Shown: piece after piece, positions 8,935 to 17,299 of the stretch | How positions within the stretch are numbered: position 1 is the stretch's first letter | How the letters are laid out: each line of letters opens with the position of its first letter | Assembly (NCBI GenBank): GCA_900114805.1 | Contig: FOZN01000002.1 | Coordinates: 682,001-746,000 of the forward strand | DNA from: Agrococcus baldri | GTDB taxonomy: Bacteria > Actinomycetota > Actinomycetes > Actinomycetales > Microbacteriaceae | DNA: 64,000 nt | Reading direction: 5' to 3' | The notes under the pieces: model-generated | Database searches by the model: none | The model's input: the letters and a program-made list of their open reading frames with translations, nothing else | Told to the model about the DNA's origin: nothing | Translations under genes and position numbers: made by a program

Positions 8935-9440
8935 GCGGTCTCCAGGAAGCGGTCGCGGCAGGTGGCGCGGCTGATGTTCTGCAGCTCGCCGATCTGCTGA
9001 TCGGCGCGGGCGGCGAGGTCGTGCAGCAGGCGAGGGTCGAGGCGGGGCTCGTCGCCGGCGATCTCGAGCAGCGTGTCCCACATCGAGCGCTTGGCGCGCA
9101 CGGCGCCGGTGAGCACATCGAGCTCGAGCTGCGCCATGCTGCCGCCCGTGCGGCGCAGCAGGTTGACCGGGTTCGCTCGGCCGACGGTCGCGAAGGCGAG
9201 GGTGAGCGCGCGCTTCCAACCGGTGGGGCGGTAGCCGAGCCGCTGGATCAGCTGCGCGAGGTCGTGCCGATCCCGCTCGATCTCGCCCACGAGCGCGTGC
9301 AGGGTGCGCTCGTGCGGCGTGCCCGCCCAGGTGTCGGCGGCCGCCTTGAACGCGCGCAGCCCGCCCTCCGAGGCCAGCAGGTGCTCGTTCAGGTAGTCGG
9401 CGAGGTGCTCGTCGTCGAGCCGGGTGGTGCCGCTGCCCAT
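8931..9440 (-). CDS. Small all-helical protein coupled to oxidoreductase
   Basis: A 169-residue protein predicted mostly helical from its heptad-rich sequence (DEHLADYLNEHLLASEGGLRA, HALVGEIERDRHDLAQLIQR, AQLELDVLTGAVRAKRSMW). There is no signal peptide or membrane segment. The pattern resembles four-helix ferritin-like or DUF892/YciE-like proteins, though the metal-binding residues are not convincing. The ATG at 9440 has GAGGAGG five bases upstream. Its stop overlaps the start of the oxidoreductase gene, so the two proteins are made from one message. Function unknown. Confidence 0.6.
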   Translation of the reverse strand: MGSGTTRLDDEHLADYLNEHLLASEGGLRAFKAAADTWAGTPHERTLHALVGEIERDRHDLAQLIQRLGYRPTGWKRALTLAFATVGRANPVNLLRRTGGSMAQLELDVLTGAVRAKRSMWDTLLEIAGDEPRLDPRLLHDLAARADQQIGELQNISRATCRDRFLETA

Positions 9441-9562
9441 GGTGGCCTCCTCGATCAGGTACTCGGCAAGCCTGTCGCCTCGGGGCGGTCGGGGCAAGCC
9501 GCCAGCCGGGCAGATCTGGCTTCCTGCTGGCCCAGCCCGGCCATCTCGGTCATCCTGTTCCC

Positions 9563-10081
9563 ATGACGACGCCCGCCACCGCATCCGGCCCGCCCATGAC
9601 CGTCGTCGCGTGGGCCGCGATCGTCGCGCCGCTCGTGGGCTTCGCGCTGAAGTCGGTGAGCTCGGGCTGGCTCATGCTCTTCATCCTGCTCTGGAGCCCG
9701 GTGCTGATCATCGGCTGCGTGCTGCTCGTCGTGGCGGTCGCGCGCGGCATGCTGCGCCGCGACGGCGTGCTGCGGCAGGGCGCGCGCCGCACGCGCTCGA
9801 TCGTCTGGGCGTGGCTGACGTCGGTCGGCGTCGTGCTGCTCGGGTTCGCCATGATCGACGGCGGCGACACCCGCGAGTCGGTGCAGTCGCTGCTCACGAT
9901 GTTGCTCGGGTCACCGGTCTCGCCGTCAGCGGCGCATGATGTGTCGGATGCGCTGGCGACGCTGGGCGCGGTGGCATGGCTGGTCGGGTGGCTGGCACTG
10001 GTGCTGGAGTGGGCGATCGGCGCGAGCCGGCGGCGCCCGAAGGCGCCTCGCGTCGCGCCGCCGGCGGTGCCGCAGGGGTGA
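9563..10081 (+). CDS. Four-helix integral membrane protein, unknown
   Basis: A 172-residue membrane protein with about four hydrophobic segments: TVVAWAAIVAPLVGFAL (about residue 15), LMLFILLWSPVLIIGCVLLV (about 37), IVWAWLTSVGVVLLGFAMI (about 80) and LGAVAWLVGWLALVLEWAIG (about 135). A basic, proline-rich tail ends the protein. No conserved catalytic motif is visible and I do not recognise the family. It is divergent from the helical protein gene and is followed by a separately ribosome-bound gene at 10177. Confidence 0.55.
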   Translation: MTTPATASGPPMTVVAWAAIVAPLVGFALKSVSSGWLMLFILLWSPVLIIGCVLLVVAVARGMLRRDGVLRQGARRTRSIVWAWLTSVGVVLLGFAMIDGGDTRESVQSLLTMLLGSPVSPSAAHDVSDALATLGAVAWLVGWLALVLEWAIGASRRRPKAPRVAPPAVPQG

Positions 10082-10176
10082 GGAGCGGGCAGGGGCTCGT
10101 TTCGCGCGGCGCGCGCGAGTCTCGCGCGAGGCGGCCAGGTCGATAGCGTTGACGCAGCACCGGTGAGGAGGAGACC

Positions 10177-10779
10177 ATGCCCGAGCTCGCGAACGGCCAG
10201 TACGTCTCGCAGGCCGACGCCGTGCGCCAGTGGTGGCCGGCCGCCCGCGAGGTGCTGGTCGAGACCGCGCGCGACTACGGCGCGTGGATCACCCACGACG
10301 GCCTGAGCGAGCGCATCCAGGCGAGCACCGGCATCACGACGCGGCATCCGGCCGAGGAGTGGATCGACCGCGTGCTCGGCAGAGTGGGGGCGGATGCGCA
10401 GCAGCGCGGAGAGCCGCAGCTCACGTCCCTGTGCGTCACGGCCGAGCGGCGCATCGGCAGCGACTATCCCGGCGTGCCAGCAGGCACCGACGAGCGCACC
10501 CGCGAGCGGGTCGCCGCCGAGGACCGCCTCGCGTGCTACCGCCACTTCGGCGCGACGATACCCGCCGACGGCGGCAGCCCGGTCGTGCTCGCGCCGCTGC
10601 CCGAGCGCGCGCAGCGACAGCCCCGCCGCACGGCCACCGGCTCGACCGCCCACAGCCGCCCATCGACCGCCTCGGCAGCGCCGACGCCGGCGCTCAAGGA
10701 GACCACCTGCCTGAACTGCTTCATGGTCGTCCCCGTCGCGGCCACCTGCCGCGACTGCGGCGAACCGCTGCCGGGCTGA
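10177..10779 (+). CDS. Hypothetical protein with C-terminal zinc ribbon
   Basis: A 200-residue cytoplasmic protein with an excellent ribosome-binding site (GAGGAGG, five bases before ATG). Residues about 1-125 are a compact unknown domain (VRQWWPAAREVLVETARDYG, WITHDGLSERIQASTGITTR), possibly a winged helix. A low-complexity Arg/Pro/Thr linker follows, then a zinc ribbon CLNCFMVVPVAATCRDCG. The spacing CxxC-x9-CxxC with a shared M-x-VP core is the same as in the unrelated protein at 22561, so the ribbon appears to be a reusable module in this genome. Function unknown; nucleic-acid binding is plausible. Confidence 0.55.
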   Translation: MPELANGQYVSQADAVRQWWPAAREVLVETARDYGAWITHDGLSERIQASTGITTRHPAEEWIDRVLGRVGADAQQRGEPQLTSLCVTAERRIGSDYPGVPAGTDERTRERVAAEDRLACYRHFGATIPADGGSPVVLAPLPERAQRQPRRTATGSTAHSRPSTASAAPTPALKETTCLNCFMVVPVAATCRDCGEPLPG

Positions 10780-10920
10780 CCCTTTACTTCTCCGGCGAAG
10801 GTCTAGCCGAAGCTGGCGTCATGCCCACATGGCCACCGACGGGCGCGTCCGAGGGGCAGGTCGGCGGATGCGGCACGCAATGGCAGCTGCCAGCTGTCAA
10901 AGCTCGGGTGATCGCGACGC

Positions 10921-11781
10921 TTACTGCGGAGTCGCTTGGCCGCCGGGTGGCAGTGCGCTCTGGTGCTGTGCCGTCGCCTCGAACTGCCGTTGCGCGGCCA
11001 CGATCTGGTGGCGAGCCTGCTCGAGCCTCGTGATCTCCGCGCGAGCGCGCGCGATCTCTGCGGTTGACCCCTTCGCTTGCGCTAACCCGAATTCCGCGTG
11101 CGCGATGGCGCCGGGTCTTTGCTGTTGCACTGCCTGAGCCTGCCGAGCCGCAGTGGTGATCGCCGAGGCGAACTGTCGCACGCCAGCGCCGTGATCGGGG
11201 CGGCACGGCATCGATATCGCGAACTGCTGGCTCTCCACACTCAGGTAGAGCTCGCGACCGTCCTGCACCGAAGTTTTGCGAGCAGCTGCCCCCGCGACCA
11301 AGCCAGCTTTACCCGCGACTACCGCACCCCCCGCCATCCTCGTGAACGTGCTTCGTTCGGTCGAGTAGATGGCTCCCGATGCATCGACCCACGCGCGTAG
11401 GGACGGATCGAGCGGATATGTCCATTGCCGGCCGCCGGTTGAATACACCAGTCGATCCTCAAAGAGTGAGATTGCAGCGCCATGGCCTTGCACGGTCCCG
11501 AGCGGCCGGGAGCCGACTTGGTGCGCTGCTCCCAATGCTTGGTGAGCCGCCGCGACCCGTTTCTGATAGGCGCGGTCCTCTTTGGCTAGCGCAGCGTGCA
11601 CGACCTTCAACTGTCGAGCGTTGGCTATGGCGGCGTCATGGACTTGGCGCACAGCGGGCGGCATCGCGGCAACCCGCGCTTTCTCCTTGCTTCGCTGGAG
11701 GAGCCACCAGGTTAGCCAAGCGCCGCCGCCGAGCAGCACTATTGTCACGACGACGATCGCGCCGATGCTCGCAGCATCCAT
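10921..11781 (-). CDS. Membrane-anchored hypothetical protein with coiled-coil tail
   Basis: A 286-residue protein with one N-terminal transmembrane helix (IGAIVVVTIVLLGGGAWLTWWL, residues about 7-28) and a basic stop-transfer RSKEK, placing the bulk in the cytoplasm. A helical stretch to about residue 90 is followed by a PH-like or beta-rich segment (ISLFEDRLVYSTGGRQWTYP, IYSTERSTFTRM). The C-terminus is Gln/Ala-rich and likely coiled coil (AEIARARAEITRLEQARHQI). The beta-rich part resembles domains that are predicted to bind membranes or peptides in other actinobacterial proteins. Function not assigned. Codon usage is slightly less GC-biased than neighbours. Confidence 0.5.
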   Translation of the reverse strand: MDAASIGAIVVVTIVLLGGGAWLTWWLLQRSKEKARVAAMPPAVRQVHDAAIANARQLKVVHAALAKEDRAYQKRVAAAHQALGAAHQVGSRPLGTVQGHGAAISLFEDRLVYSTGGRQWTYPLDPSLRAWVDASGAIYSTERSTFTRMAGGAVVAGKAGLVAGAAARKTSVQDGRELYLSVESQQFAISMPCRPDHGAGVRQFASAITTAARQAQAVQQQRPGAIAHAEFGLAQAKGSTAEIARARAEITRLEQARHQIVAAQRQFEATAQHQSALPPGGQATPQ

Positions 11782-11970
11782 CGGGACCCCGTTCCTGTCG
11801 GTGGCTGACGCCAGCTCGATTGCTCTGCTCAGATTACGGTTGACGACGACTGGAAAGCGCGCATCTTCGGCAGAAGTTAGGGCTCTCGCTGACTCCGAAG
11901 CTGTCTTGTTTGGTTCCTATGCGGGGTGTCCCCTGAGTCGACGGCGAGTAGCGAGACGCGATCCGACTCT

Positions 11971-13167
11971 CTATTCCGGCGTGAACCGCAGCGGGAAGCG
12001 CACGGGGCCGGTGTTGCCCGAGACCGGCAGCCACTCGCCCGGGCCGTCGGCCTCGACATCCGGCATCCGCTTTGCGAGCAGCGGCAGCGCGACGGCCATG
12101 TCGGTGCGGGCGACGAAGTGGCCGAGGCAGTGGTGCACGCCGCCGCCGAAGCCGGAGTGCAGCGGCCGGTCGTCGATGCGGATGTCGAAGGGTGCGTGCT
12201 CGGCCATGGCGCGCTCGTCGGTGCCGATCGAGTGCGAGAGCACCTGCACGATGCCGCCGGCGGGGATGCGCAGGCCGTGCAGGTCGACATCCTCGATCGC
12301 CTCGCGCGTGACCCAGGTGACGGTCGGCGCGACCCGCATGACCTCTTCGACGGCGCGGCCGCCGAGCTCCGGCTGCTCGGCCAACAGGGCCCACTGGTCG
12401 GGATGCGCCAGGAAGGTCTGCAGGGCGAGGCCCAGTTGGTTGCGAGTCGTCTCCATGCCCGCGAACGCGAGGAAGACCAGCGCGACCGACAGCTCGTGGC
12501 GAGACAGCGCATCCGACCCCTCATGTGCGGCGATGAGGGTCGAGACGAGGTCGTCCTGCGGCTGCGCCTGGCGGTCGGCGATGACCTGCTCGATGTAGCC
12601 GCTGAGGCCCTCGAGCGCCGCCTCGATGCGCGGCAGATCGGCCCGCACGTTGATGCCGAACGACTTGCCGAGGTCGTCGGCCCAGTGCGCCACCTGCGGC
12701 CACTCGTCGTCGGGCAGGCCCAGCAGCATGCAGAGGATGCGGCTCGAGTAGGGCTCGGCGAACTCGCTCACGAACTCCACCTCGCCGCGCCCGGCGAAGC
12801 CGTCGATGAGCTCGTTCGCCAGCGCCTGGAAGCGCGGCCGCATCGCCTCGATCGTCTTCATGCGGAACGCCGGCCCGAGCAGCCGCCGCAGCCGCAGGTG
12901 GTCGTCGCCCTCGATGCTCAGCAGCGTCTGCTGCCACCACTCGCGCCAGGGCCCGTCGTGGATGCCGTTCTGGTCGGGCCACTTGGCGTTGCCCTGCTGG
13001 AAGCGGCGGTCCTTCAGCAGCGCCGTGCCCTCCTCGTAGCGCAGCACCGCCCAGCCGTAGGGCGTCTCGGCGTACCAGCTCTCATCGCGTGCGTCATGCA
13101 CAGCGGATGCGGTGACGTCGAAGGCGGGATCGGCGAGGTCGAGGAAGCGGGGTGCGGGAGCGGCCAT
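11971..13167 (-). CDS. Cytochrome P450
   Basis: A 398-residue soluble bacterial cytochrome P450. The I-helix oxygen-activation motif is AFAGMETTRNQ near residue 242, the ExxR motif is EEVMR near residue 283, and the haem-binding loop is FGGGVHHCLGHF with the thiolate ligand at Cys347. It would hydroxylate a small organic substrate using electrons from a ferredoxin and reductase that are not encoded nearby. The substrate cannot be told. The start at 13167 matches family length; there is no clear Shine-Dalgarno but TAGGCT lies five bases upstream, so a leaderless message is possible. It is divergent from the YbhB gene. Confidence 0.9.
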   Translation of the reverse strand: MAAPAPRFLDLADPAFDVTASAVHDARDESWYAETPYGWAVLRYEEGTALLKDRRFQQGNAKWPDQNGIHDGPWREWWQQTLLSIEGDDHLRLRRLLGPAFRMKTIEAMRPRFQALANELIDGFAGRGEVEFVSEFAEPYSSRILCMLLGLPDDEWPQVAHWADDLGKSFGINVRADLPRIEAALEGLSGYIEQVIADRQAQPQDDLVSTLIAAHEGSDALSRHELSVALVFLAFAGMETTRNQLGLALQTFLAHPDQWALLAEQPELGGRAVEEVMRVAPTVTWVTREAIEDVDLHGLRIPAGGIVQVLSHSIGTDERAMAEHAPFDIRIDDRPLHSGFGGGVHHCLGHFVARTDMAVALPLLAKRMPDVEADGPGEWLPVSGNTGPVRFPLRFTPE

Positions 13168-13296
13168 GCCTGAGCCTAAGCGGTCGAGCGTCGCCCGAGT
13201 GCGCAGTGTCCAGCTGGTCGTCGCGGAGGACGCCGCTCTTGTATCTCGAGCCGGTCGATGCCAGCGTCGAGGGAAGACGACACGAAGGAGCACGCC

Positions 13297-13746
13297 ATGG
13301 GTCTGAACATCGCCGACCTCGCGATCACGACCGACGCCTTCGAGGCGAACGGCCGCATTCCCGACCGGTTCACGGTCGACGGCGGCAACGAGCAGCCGAG
13401 GCTGTCGGTGCACGGCGTTCCGGCGGATGCGGTGGAGCTCGCCATCGTCGTGCACGACCCCGACGCGCCGCTGCCGCACGGCTACACCCACTGGGCGGTC
13501 TACGGGCTGCCGGCGCAGAGCGGCGACGTCGACCCGGGCGCCGGCCGGCAGGCGCGGAACTCGGCGGGCGATGCCGCCTGGATGGGCCCGCAGCCGCCGG
13601 TCGGCCACGGCGACCACCGCTACTACTTCTGGGTCTACGCGCTCTCGCGCGCGGTCGACGGGGAGCCCGGTCGCGAGGAGTTCCTCGACGCCTACGCCGA
13701 CGCGATCATCGAGCAGAACCGCGTGGTCGGCACCTTCTCACGCTGA
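13297..13746 (+). CDS. YbhB/YbcL family Raf-kinase-inhibitor-like protein
   Basis: A 149-residue PEBP-fold protein. The conserved features of the bacterial YbhB/YbcL family are present: PDRFTVDGGNEQPRLSV near residue 20, VVHDPDAPLPHGYTHWAVYG near residue 50 (the DPDAP and THW motifs of the anion-binding pocket), and HRYYFWVYAL near residue 107. The biochemical role in bacteria is unclear; the fold binds phospholipid head groups or other anions. I chose ATG 13297 rather than the in-frame ATG at 13258 because GAAGGAG lies six bases upstream and homology begins there. It is a single-gene unit, convergent with the sugar operon. Confidence 0.85.
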   Translation: MGLNIADLAITTDAFEANGRIPDRFTVDGGNEQPRLSVHGVPADAVELAIVVHDPDAPLPHGYTHWAVYGLPAQSGDVDPGAGRQARNSAGDAAWMGPQPPVGHGDHRYYFWVYALSRAVDGEPGREEFLDAYADAIIEQNRVVGTFSR

Positions 13747-13829
13747 CGCCCGCCAACGAAGTCGCGGACCGATCACGAGCCGGATGTCCGGGCTGTCGGT
13801 GCGGATCGTCCCCATGCACCGCGAACCGT

Positions 13830-14684
13830 CTACGCGGCTGTCGAAGGGGTGGACCGCAGCCAGTCCAGTGCATCCGCCGCCATCGCATGATCGCCGTCGT
13901 CGTTCCACATCTCGATCGATGCAGGGCCGCGCCACGCGGCATTGCTGAGCTCGCGAAAGACAGCCGGCCAATCGACGAGGCCGTCGCCGAACGGCACCCG
14001 TCGGAACTCGCCCAGCCGCGCATCCTTGAACTGCACGGCGTCTGCGAGCGGCAGCGCTACACGCAGCTCGGCTGCGGCGTCAAGACCGTTCCCCGCGAAG
14101 TTGCCGACGTCGGGGTAGAGCCGCACGACGTCACGGTCGATTTCACGGATGAGATCGGTCGCGTCGGTCGCGGAGAGCACGTCGGTGCCGTCCATGTTCT
14201 CGATGGCTAGACGGACGCCGCGATGCTCGGCCAGGCGCGCGGCTCGTCGCACGCCCTCGATGTAGCAATCCCGAGCGTGATCGTGGCGAGGTCCCTCGAA
14301 GCTGAAGTAGCCGGCGAGCTGCACGCGGTCAGCTCCGAGCCCGGCGGCGAGATCGATGGCTCGGGACGCCAGCTGGTCTGCGATCTCACGAGTCGCGTCG
14401 TCAGCGGCGCCCCAGGGGTACGTCCGATGCGCGCTGAGCACGATCGTTCCGATGCGCACGCCGGCGGCGGCGGCGGTCTGGCGCATCCGGTGCTGCTCGG
14501 TCGAGCTCCAGTTCAGCCGTGCGAGCTTCTGCGGTGAGTCGTCGACGGACAGTTCGATGAAGCCGTAGCCGGCGGCAGCCGCGGCCGAGCACCGCGCCGC
14601 CCAGTCGGCACCGGCGAGCGCCTTCTCGTAGATGCCGAGGGCGGCTGCCGATGCAAGCAGCCGCCCTCCGGTCGATGGGTTCAT
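13830..14684 (-). CDS. Sugar-phosphate 3-epimerase, UlaE/SgbU-like
   Basis: A 284-residue TIM-barrel of the xylose-isomerase-like AP-endonuclease-2 superfamily, closest in layout to L-xylulose-5-phosphate 3-epimerase (UlaE/SgbU). Family marks include LGIYEKALAG at the start, GYGFIELSVDDSPQKLARL (metal-binding Glu), RVQLAGYFSF, LAIENMDG (second Glu), VRLYPDVGNFAG (Asp) and PASIEMWND (final Glu). The reaction would turn L-xylulose 5-phosphate into L-ribulose 5-phosphate. Its ATG overlaps the stop of the AraD-like gene (TGATG), so it is the last gene of the eight-gene sugar-acid operon and translationally coupled. Confidence 0.85.
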   Translation of the reverse strand: MNPSTGGRLLASAAALGIYEKALAGADWAARCSAAAAAGYGFIELSVDDSPQKLARLNWSSTEQHRMRQTAAAAGVRIGTIVLSAHRTYPWGAADDATREIADQLASRAIDLAAGLGADRVQLAGYFSFEGPRHDHARDCYIEGVRRAARLAEHRGVRLAIENMDGTDVLSATDATDLIREIDRDVVRLYPDVGNFAGNGLDAAAELRVALPLADAVQFKDARLGEFRRVPFGDGLVDWPAVFRELSNAAWRGPASIEMWNDDGDHAMAADALDWLRSTPSTAA

Positions 14685-15346
14685 CACGAGCCGCTCAGGA
14701 TCGCCTTCTGGCCGTAGCCGTGCAGGTACCAGTCGCGCGAGGCGGCGACCGTCTCGTCGGCCAGCGGTTCTGGCTCCCGCACCTGTCGTGCGAGATGCGC
14801 GACCTCCGCGCACTCCTCGACGTACTGGGCAGAGCGCAGCGCTTTGCGCCAGTCGCTACCGATGGTGAAGACGCCGTGCGAGCGGATGAGCACTGCGGTG
14901 CCAGCGCCGACGTTCTCGACGATCTCCTTGCCGATCTCCTCCTCGCCGATCACCGCGTAGTTCGACACGGGGATCGGCGCGCCGAACAGGGCGGCGTGCG
15001 TGGTCGTCAGCACGGGGATGTCGTCCCCCAGCACCGCGAACACGGTCGCGTAGCGCGAATGCGTGTGCACGACGCCCTGGATGTCGTCCCTGGTGCGGTA
15101 GACGTACGCGTGCGAGAGCGTGTCCACCGACGGCTTGAGCGGTCCCTCGACCTGCTGGCCGCTCGCGTCGACGACGCTCATCTGCTCGGGTCGCAGGTCG
15201 GCGAAGCTGACGCCGCTGGGCTTGATGACGAACAGGCCGGTCTCCGGGTCGCGCCCGGAGACGTTGCCCGACGTGCCGACCACCAGGCCGGAGGCGGCGA
15301 GCTCCTGGTTCGCCTGCCAGATCTCTTCCTTCAATGCTTCGAGCAT
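14684..15346 (-). CDS. L-ribulose-5-phosphate 4-epimerase (AraD/UlaF-like)
   Basis: A 220-residue class II aldolase-family enzyme. GTSGNVSGRDPETGLFVIKPSG near residue 24 is the phosphate-binding loop, VHTHSRYATVFA near residue 93 supplies two zinc-ligand histidines, and LIRSHGVFTIG near residue 154 supplies the third. The family splits into 4-epimerases and aldolases; the motif set and length fit AraD/UlaF/SgbE, which interconvert L-ribulose 5-phosphate and D-xylulose 5-phosphate. In the operon it follows the split transketolase by 9 bases and overlaps the 3-epimerase gene, giving the last two steps from an L-pentulose phosphate to D-xylulose 5-phosphate. Confidence 0.85.
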   Translation of the reverse strand: MLEALKEEIWQANQELAASGLVVGTSGNVSGRDPETGLFVIKPSGVSFADLRPEQMSVVDASGQQVEGPLKPSVDTLSHAYVYRTRDDIQGVVHTHSRYATVFAVLGDDIPVLTTTHAALFGAPIPVSNYAVIGEEEIGKEIVENVGAGTAVLIRSHGVFTIGSDWRKALRSAQYVEECAEVAHLARQVREPEPLADETVAASRDWYLHGYGQKAILSGS

Positions 15347-15355
15347 GAATGCCTC

Positions 15356-16351
15356 CTAGAGCGCTTCGAGCTGGTCGGCGCCGACCGACACCGAGACATC
15401 CAGCTCATCGATGTCGTCGGGGATGTCGACCTGCGCGCTGAGCTGCTCGGCGACGCGCTCGACGATGCGCCGAGCGGTCAGGCCGTGCTTCTCCATCAGG
15501 AAGTGTGCGGATGCGCCCTGGCCGAAGGTGTCCTGGATGCCGATCCGCACGAGCGGCACGCCCGCGCCGATCTCGGCCATCCGCTCGGCGACCGCCGAAC
15601 CCAGTCCGCCGACGACGTTGTGGTTCTCGATCGTGACGACGGCCTTGCCCGCGGCGCGGATCGCCTCGGCGATCGCCGGATCGCTGAACGGCTTGTGCGT
15701 GGTCACGTGCCGGTGGGTGACGGAGATGCCGGCGTCCTCGAGCACTTGGCGGGCGCGGATCGCCTCCTCGGTGCAGATGCCGCTCGAGAAGATGGTGACG
15801 TCTTCGCCCTCACTGAGGTGGCGCAGCTTGTCGAGCTCCATCGGGGTGTCGAACAGCCGCGGCACGGCGCCGCGCAGCATGCGGATGTAGACCGGGCCGT
15901 CGACCGCGTGCGCGACGTCGAGCACCGACTCGATGTCGGCGGCGTCACCGGTCTCCAGCACCGTCATGTTCGGCAGCCCGCGCATGAGGTTGATGTCCTC
16001 GATCGCTTGGTGCGTGACGCCGCCGGGGGTCATGATGCCGGGCAGGAAGCCGACGAGCTTCACGGGCAGGTTCGGGTAGGCGACCGACATCGCCACCTGG
16101 TCGTACGGCCTGCGCACGAGGAAGACGCTGAAGGTGTGGAGGTAGGGCACGAGGCCTTCGCGTGCCATGCCGCCGGCCCACGAGATCATGTTCTGCTCCG
16201 CCATGCCGAGCGAGAAGAAGCGATCCGGGTATGTGCGCTTGAACTCGGCGATCTCGACGCTGCCGGTGAGATCGCCCGAGAGCACGACGGCCTCAGGCTT
16301 GTCGGCGGCCCATTCGACGATCGTGCGCGAGTGCACCTGGGTCTCGGTCAT
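15356..16351 (-). CDS. Transketolase, C-terminal subunit
   Basis: A 331-residue protein corresponding to the pyrimidine-binding and C-terminal domains of transketolase. FSLGMAEQNMISWAGGMA near residue 45 carries the catalytic Glu that activates thiamine diphosphate. The C-terminal part (GKAVVTIENHNVVGGLGSAVAE) is the usual transketolase_C domain. It needs the N-terminal subunit encoded directly upstream, with which it shares a 4-base ATGA overlap. Together they would move two-carbon units between the D-xylulose 5-phosphate made by this operon and an aldose acceptor, feeding the pentose phosphate pathway. Confidence 0.88.
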   Translation of the reverse strand: MTETQVHSRTIVEWAADKPEAVVLSGDLTGSVEIAEFKRTYPDRFFSLGMAEQNMISWAGGMAREGLVPYLHTFSVFLVRRPYDQVAMSVAYPNLPVKLVGFLPGIMTPGGVTHQAIEDINLMRGLPNMTVLETGDAADIESVLDVAHAVDGPVYIRMLRGAVPRLFDTPMELDKLRHLSEGEDVTIFSSGICTEEAIRARQVLEDAGISVTHRHVTTHKPFSDPAIAEAIRAAGKAVVTIENHNVVGGLGSAVAERMAEIGAGVPLVRIGIQDTFGQGASAHFLMEKHGLTARRIVERVAEQLSAQVDIPDDIDELDVSVSVGADQLEAL

Positions 16352-17280
16352 CGGGATTCCTCCTGCAGGCGGGCGAGCGCGGCTTCGAACTCGCGACGGT
16401 CTTCTTCAGTCTTGGCGCGCACGTAGTGGAGGTGCGGCTTGCGGGCGTTGAGGTAGGGCATGCCCTTGGCGGAGTCGGTATAGAGAAGGACGACGAGCGG
16501 CCTGCCGTCCGCCTCCTTCGTCTCGACCGCGTCGACGATCGCCTCGAGGTCGTGGCCATCGACGGTCGCGACGTCCCAGCCGAAGGCTTCGAACCGGGAG
16601 TTGATCGGTTCGATGTTCATCACGTCTTTCGTCCAGCCGTCGACCTGCTGGCCGTTGACATCGACGAACATGACGAGTCGATCGAGCTTGTAGAAGGCTG
16701 CGGCCTGCACGCCTTCCCAGGTCTGACCCTCTTCCAGCTCGCCGTCGGAGACGAAGACCATGGTGCGGCCGGTGTCGCCCTTCAGGCGGCGCGCGAAGGC
16801 GATGCCGCCAGACTGCGAGAGCGCCTGCCCGAACGATCCGGTCGTGAGCTCGAAGCCGGGGGAGTGCTCTGCGCCGATCATCTCGAGCGTCGAGCCGTCG
16901 GTGTTGAAGCTCTCGAGCGCACCGTCCTGCAGGCGGCCGACCGACTCGAGCGCCGCGTAGATCGCGACGGCGTAGTGGGCGGGCGAGATGAGGAAGCGGT
17001 CGAGGTCAGGGCCGTGCTCACCGTGGAAGCGCCCGCCGGAGGGCGAGGCATCCGCGGCACCGGGCACGCCGGCGAAAGCCGGGGAGTCGAGCGGCTGCTC
17101 GAGCGGGGCGAGCTTCAGGATGCGCGTGTAAAGCGCGGCGAGCACATCGGCGGAGGAGAGTGCCTGGCTGAGGTAGCACCCGTCCTTGAGGAGGGTGATC
17201 TCGAGGACGCGGGCGCGGATGCGCTGGGCGACTCGATGCGTCTCCACGCGCCAGTCGGCGGCAGTGGTCGTGTCGGTCAT
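16348..17280 (-). CDS. Transketolase, N-terminal (TPP-binding) subunit
   Basis: A 310-residue protein equal to the diphosphate-binding domain of transketolase. Near residue 176 FVSDGELEEGQTWEGVQAA begins the thiamine-diphosphate/Mg motif, closed by VDVNGQQVDG. GPDLDRFLISPAHYAVAIYAA near residue 90 carries the substrate-site residues. I placed the start at ATG 17280, preceded by AAAGGATC; the frame runs further upstream without homology. Split transketolases of this size are typical of dedicated catabolic clusters rather than the housekeeping enzyme. It overlaps the C-terminal subunit by four bases and follows the kinase gene by 19. Confidence 0.88.
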   Translation of the reverse strand: MTDTTTAADWRVETHRVAQRIRARVLEITLLKDGCYLSQALSSADVLAALYTRILKLAPLEQPLDSPAFAGVPGAADASPSGGRFHGEHGPDLDRFLISPAHYAVAIYAALESVGRLQDGALESFNTDGSTLEMIGAEHSPGFELTTGSFGQALSQSGGIAFARRLKGDTGRTMVFVSDGELEEGQTWEGVQAAAFYKLDRLVMFVDVNGQQVDGWTKDVMNIEPINSRFEAFGWDVATVDGHDLEAIVDAVETKEADGRPLVVLLYTDSAKGMPYLNARKPHLHYVRAKTEEDRREFEAALARLQEESR

Positions 17281-17299
17281 GATGATCCTTTCGGGATGG

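Noticed and set aside
11935-11969. Relic of the GGTCGAGTAG palindrome family after the P450 gene
   Set aside because: It shares only a CGAGTAGCGAG-like core and GAGTCG/CGACTC ends; the match is too partial to list as a repeat.
13797-13821. Terminator CGGTGC/GCACCG between the YbhB gene and the sugar operon
   Set aside because: Only a 6-bp stem with a 13-base loop and no T-tract; too weak to call.
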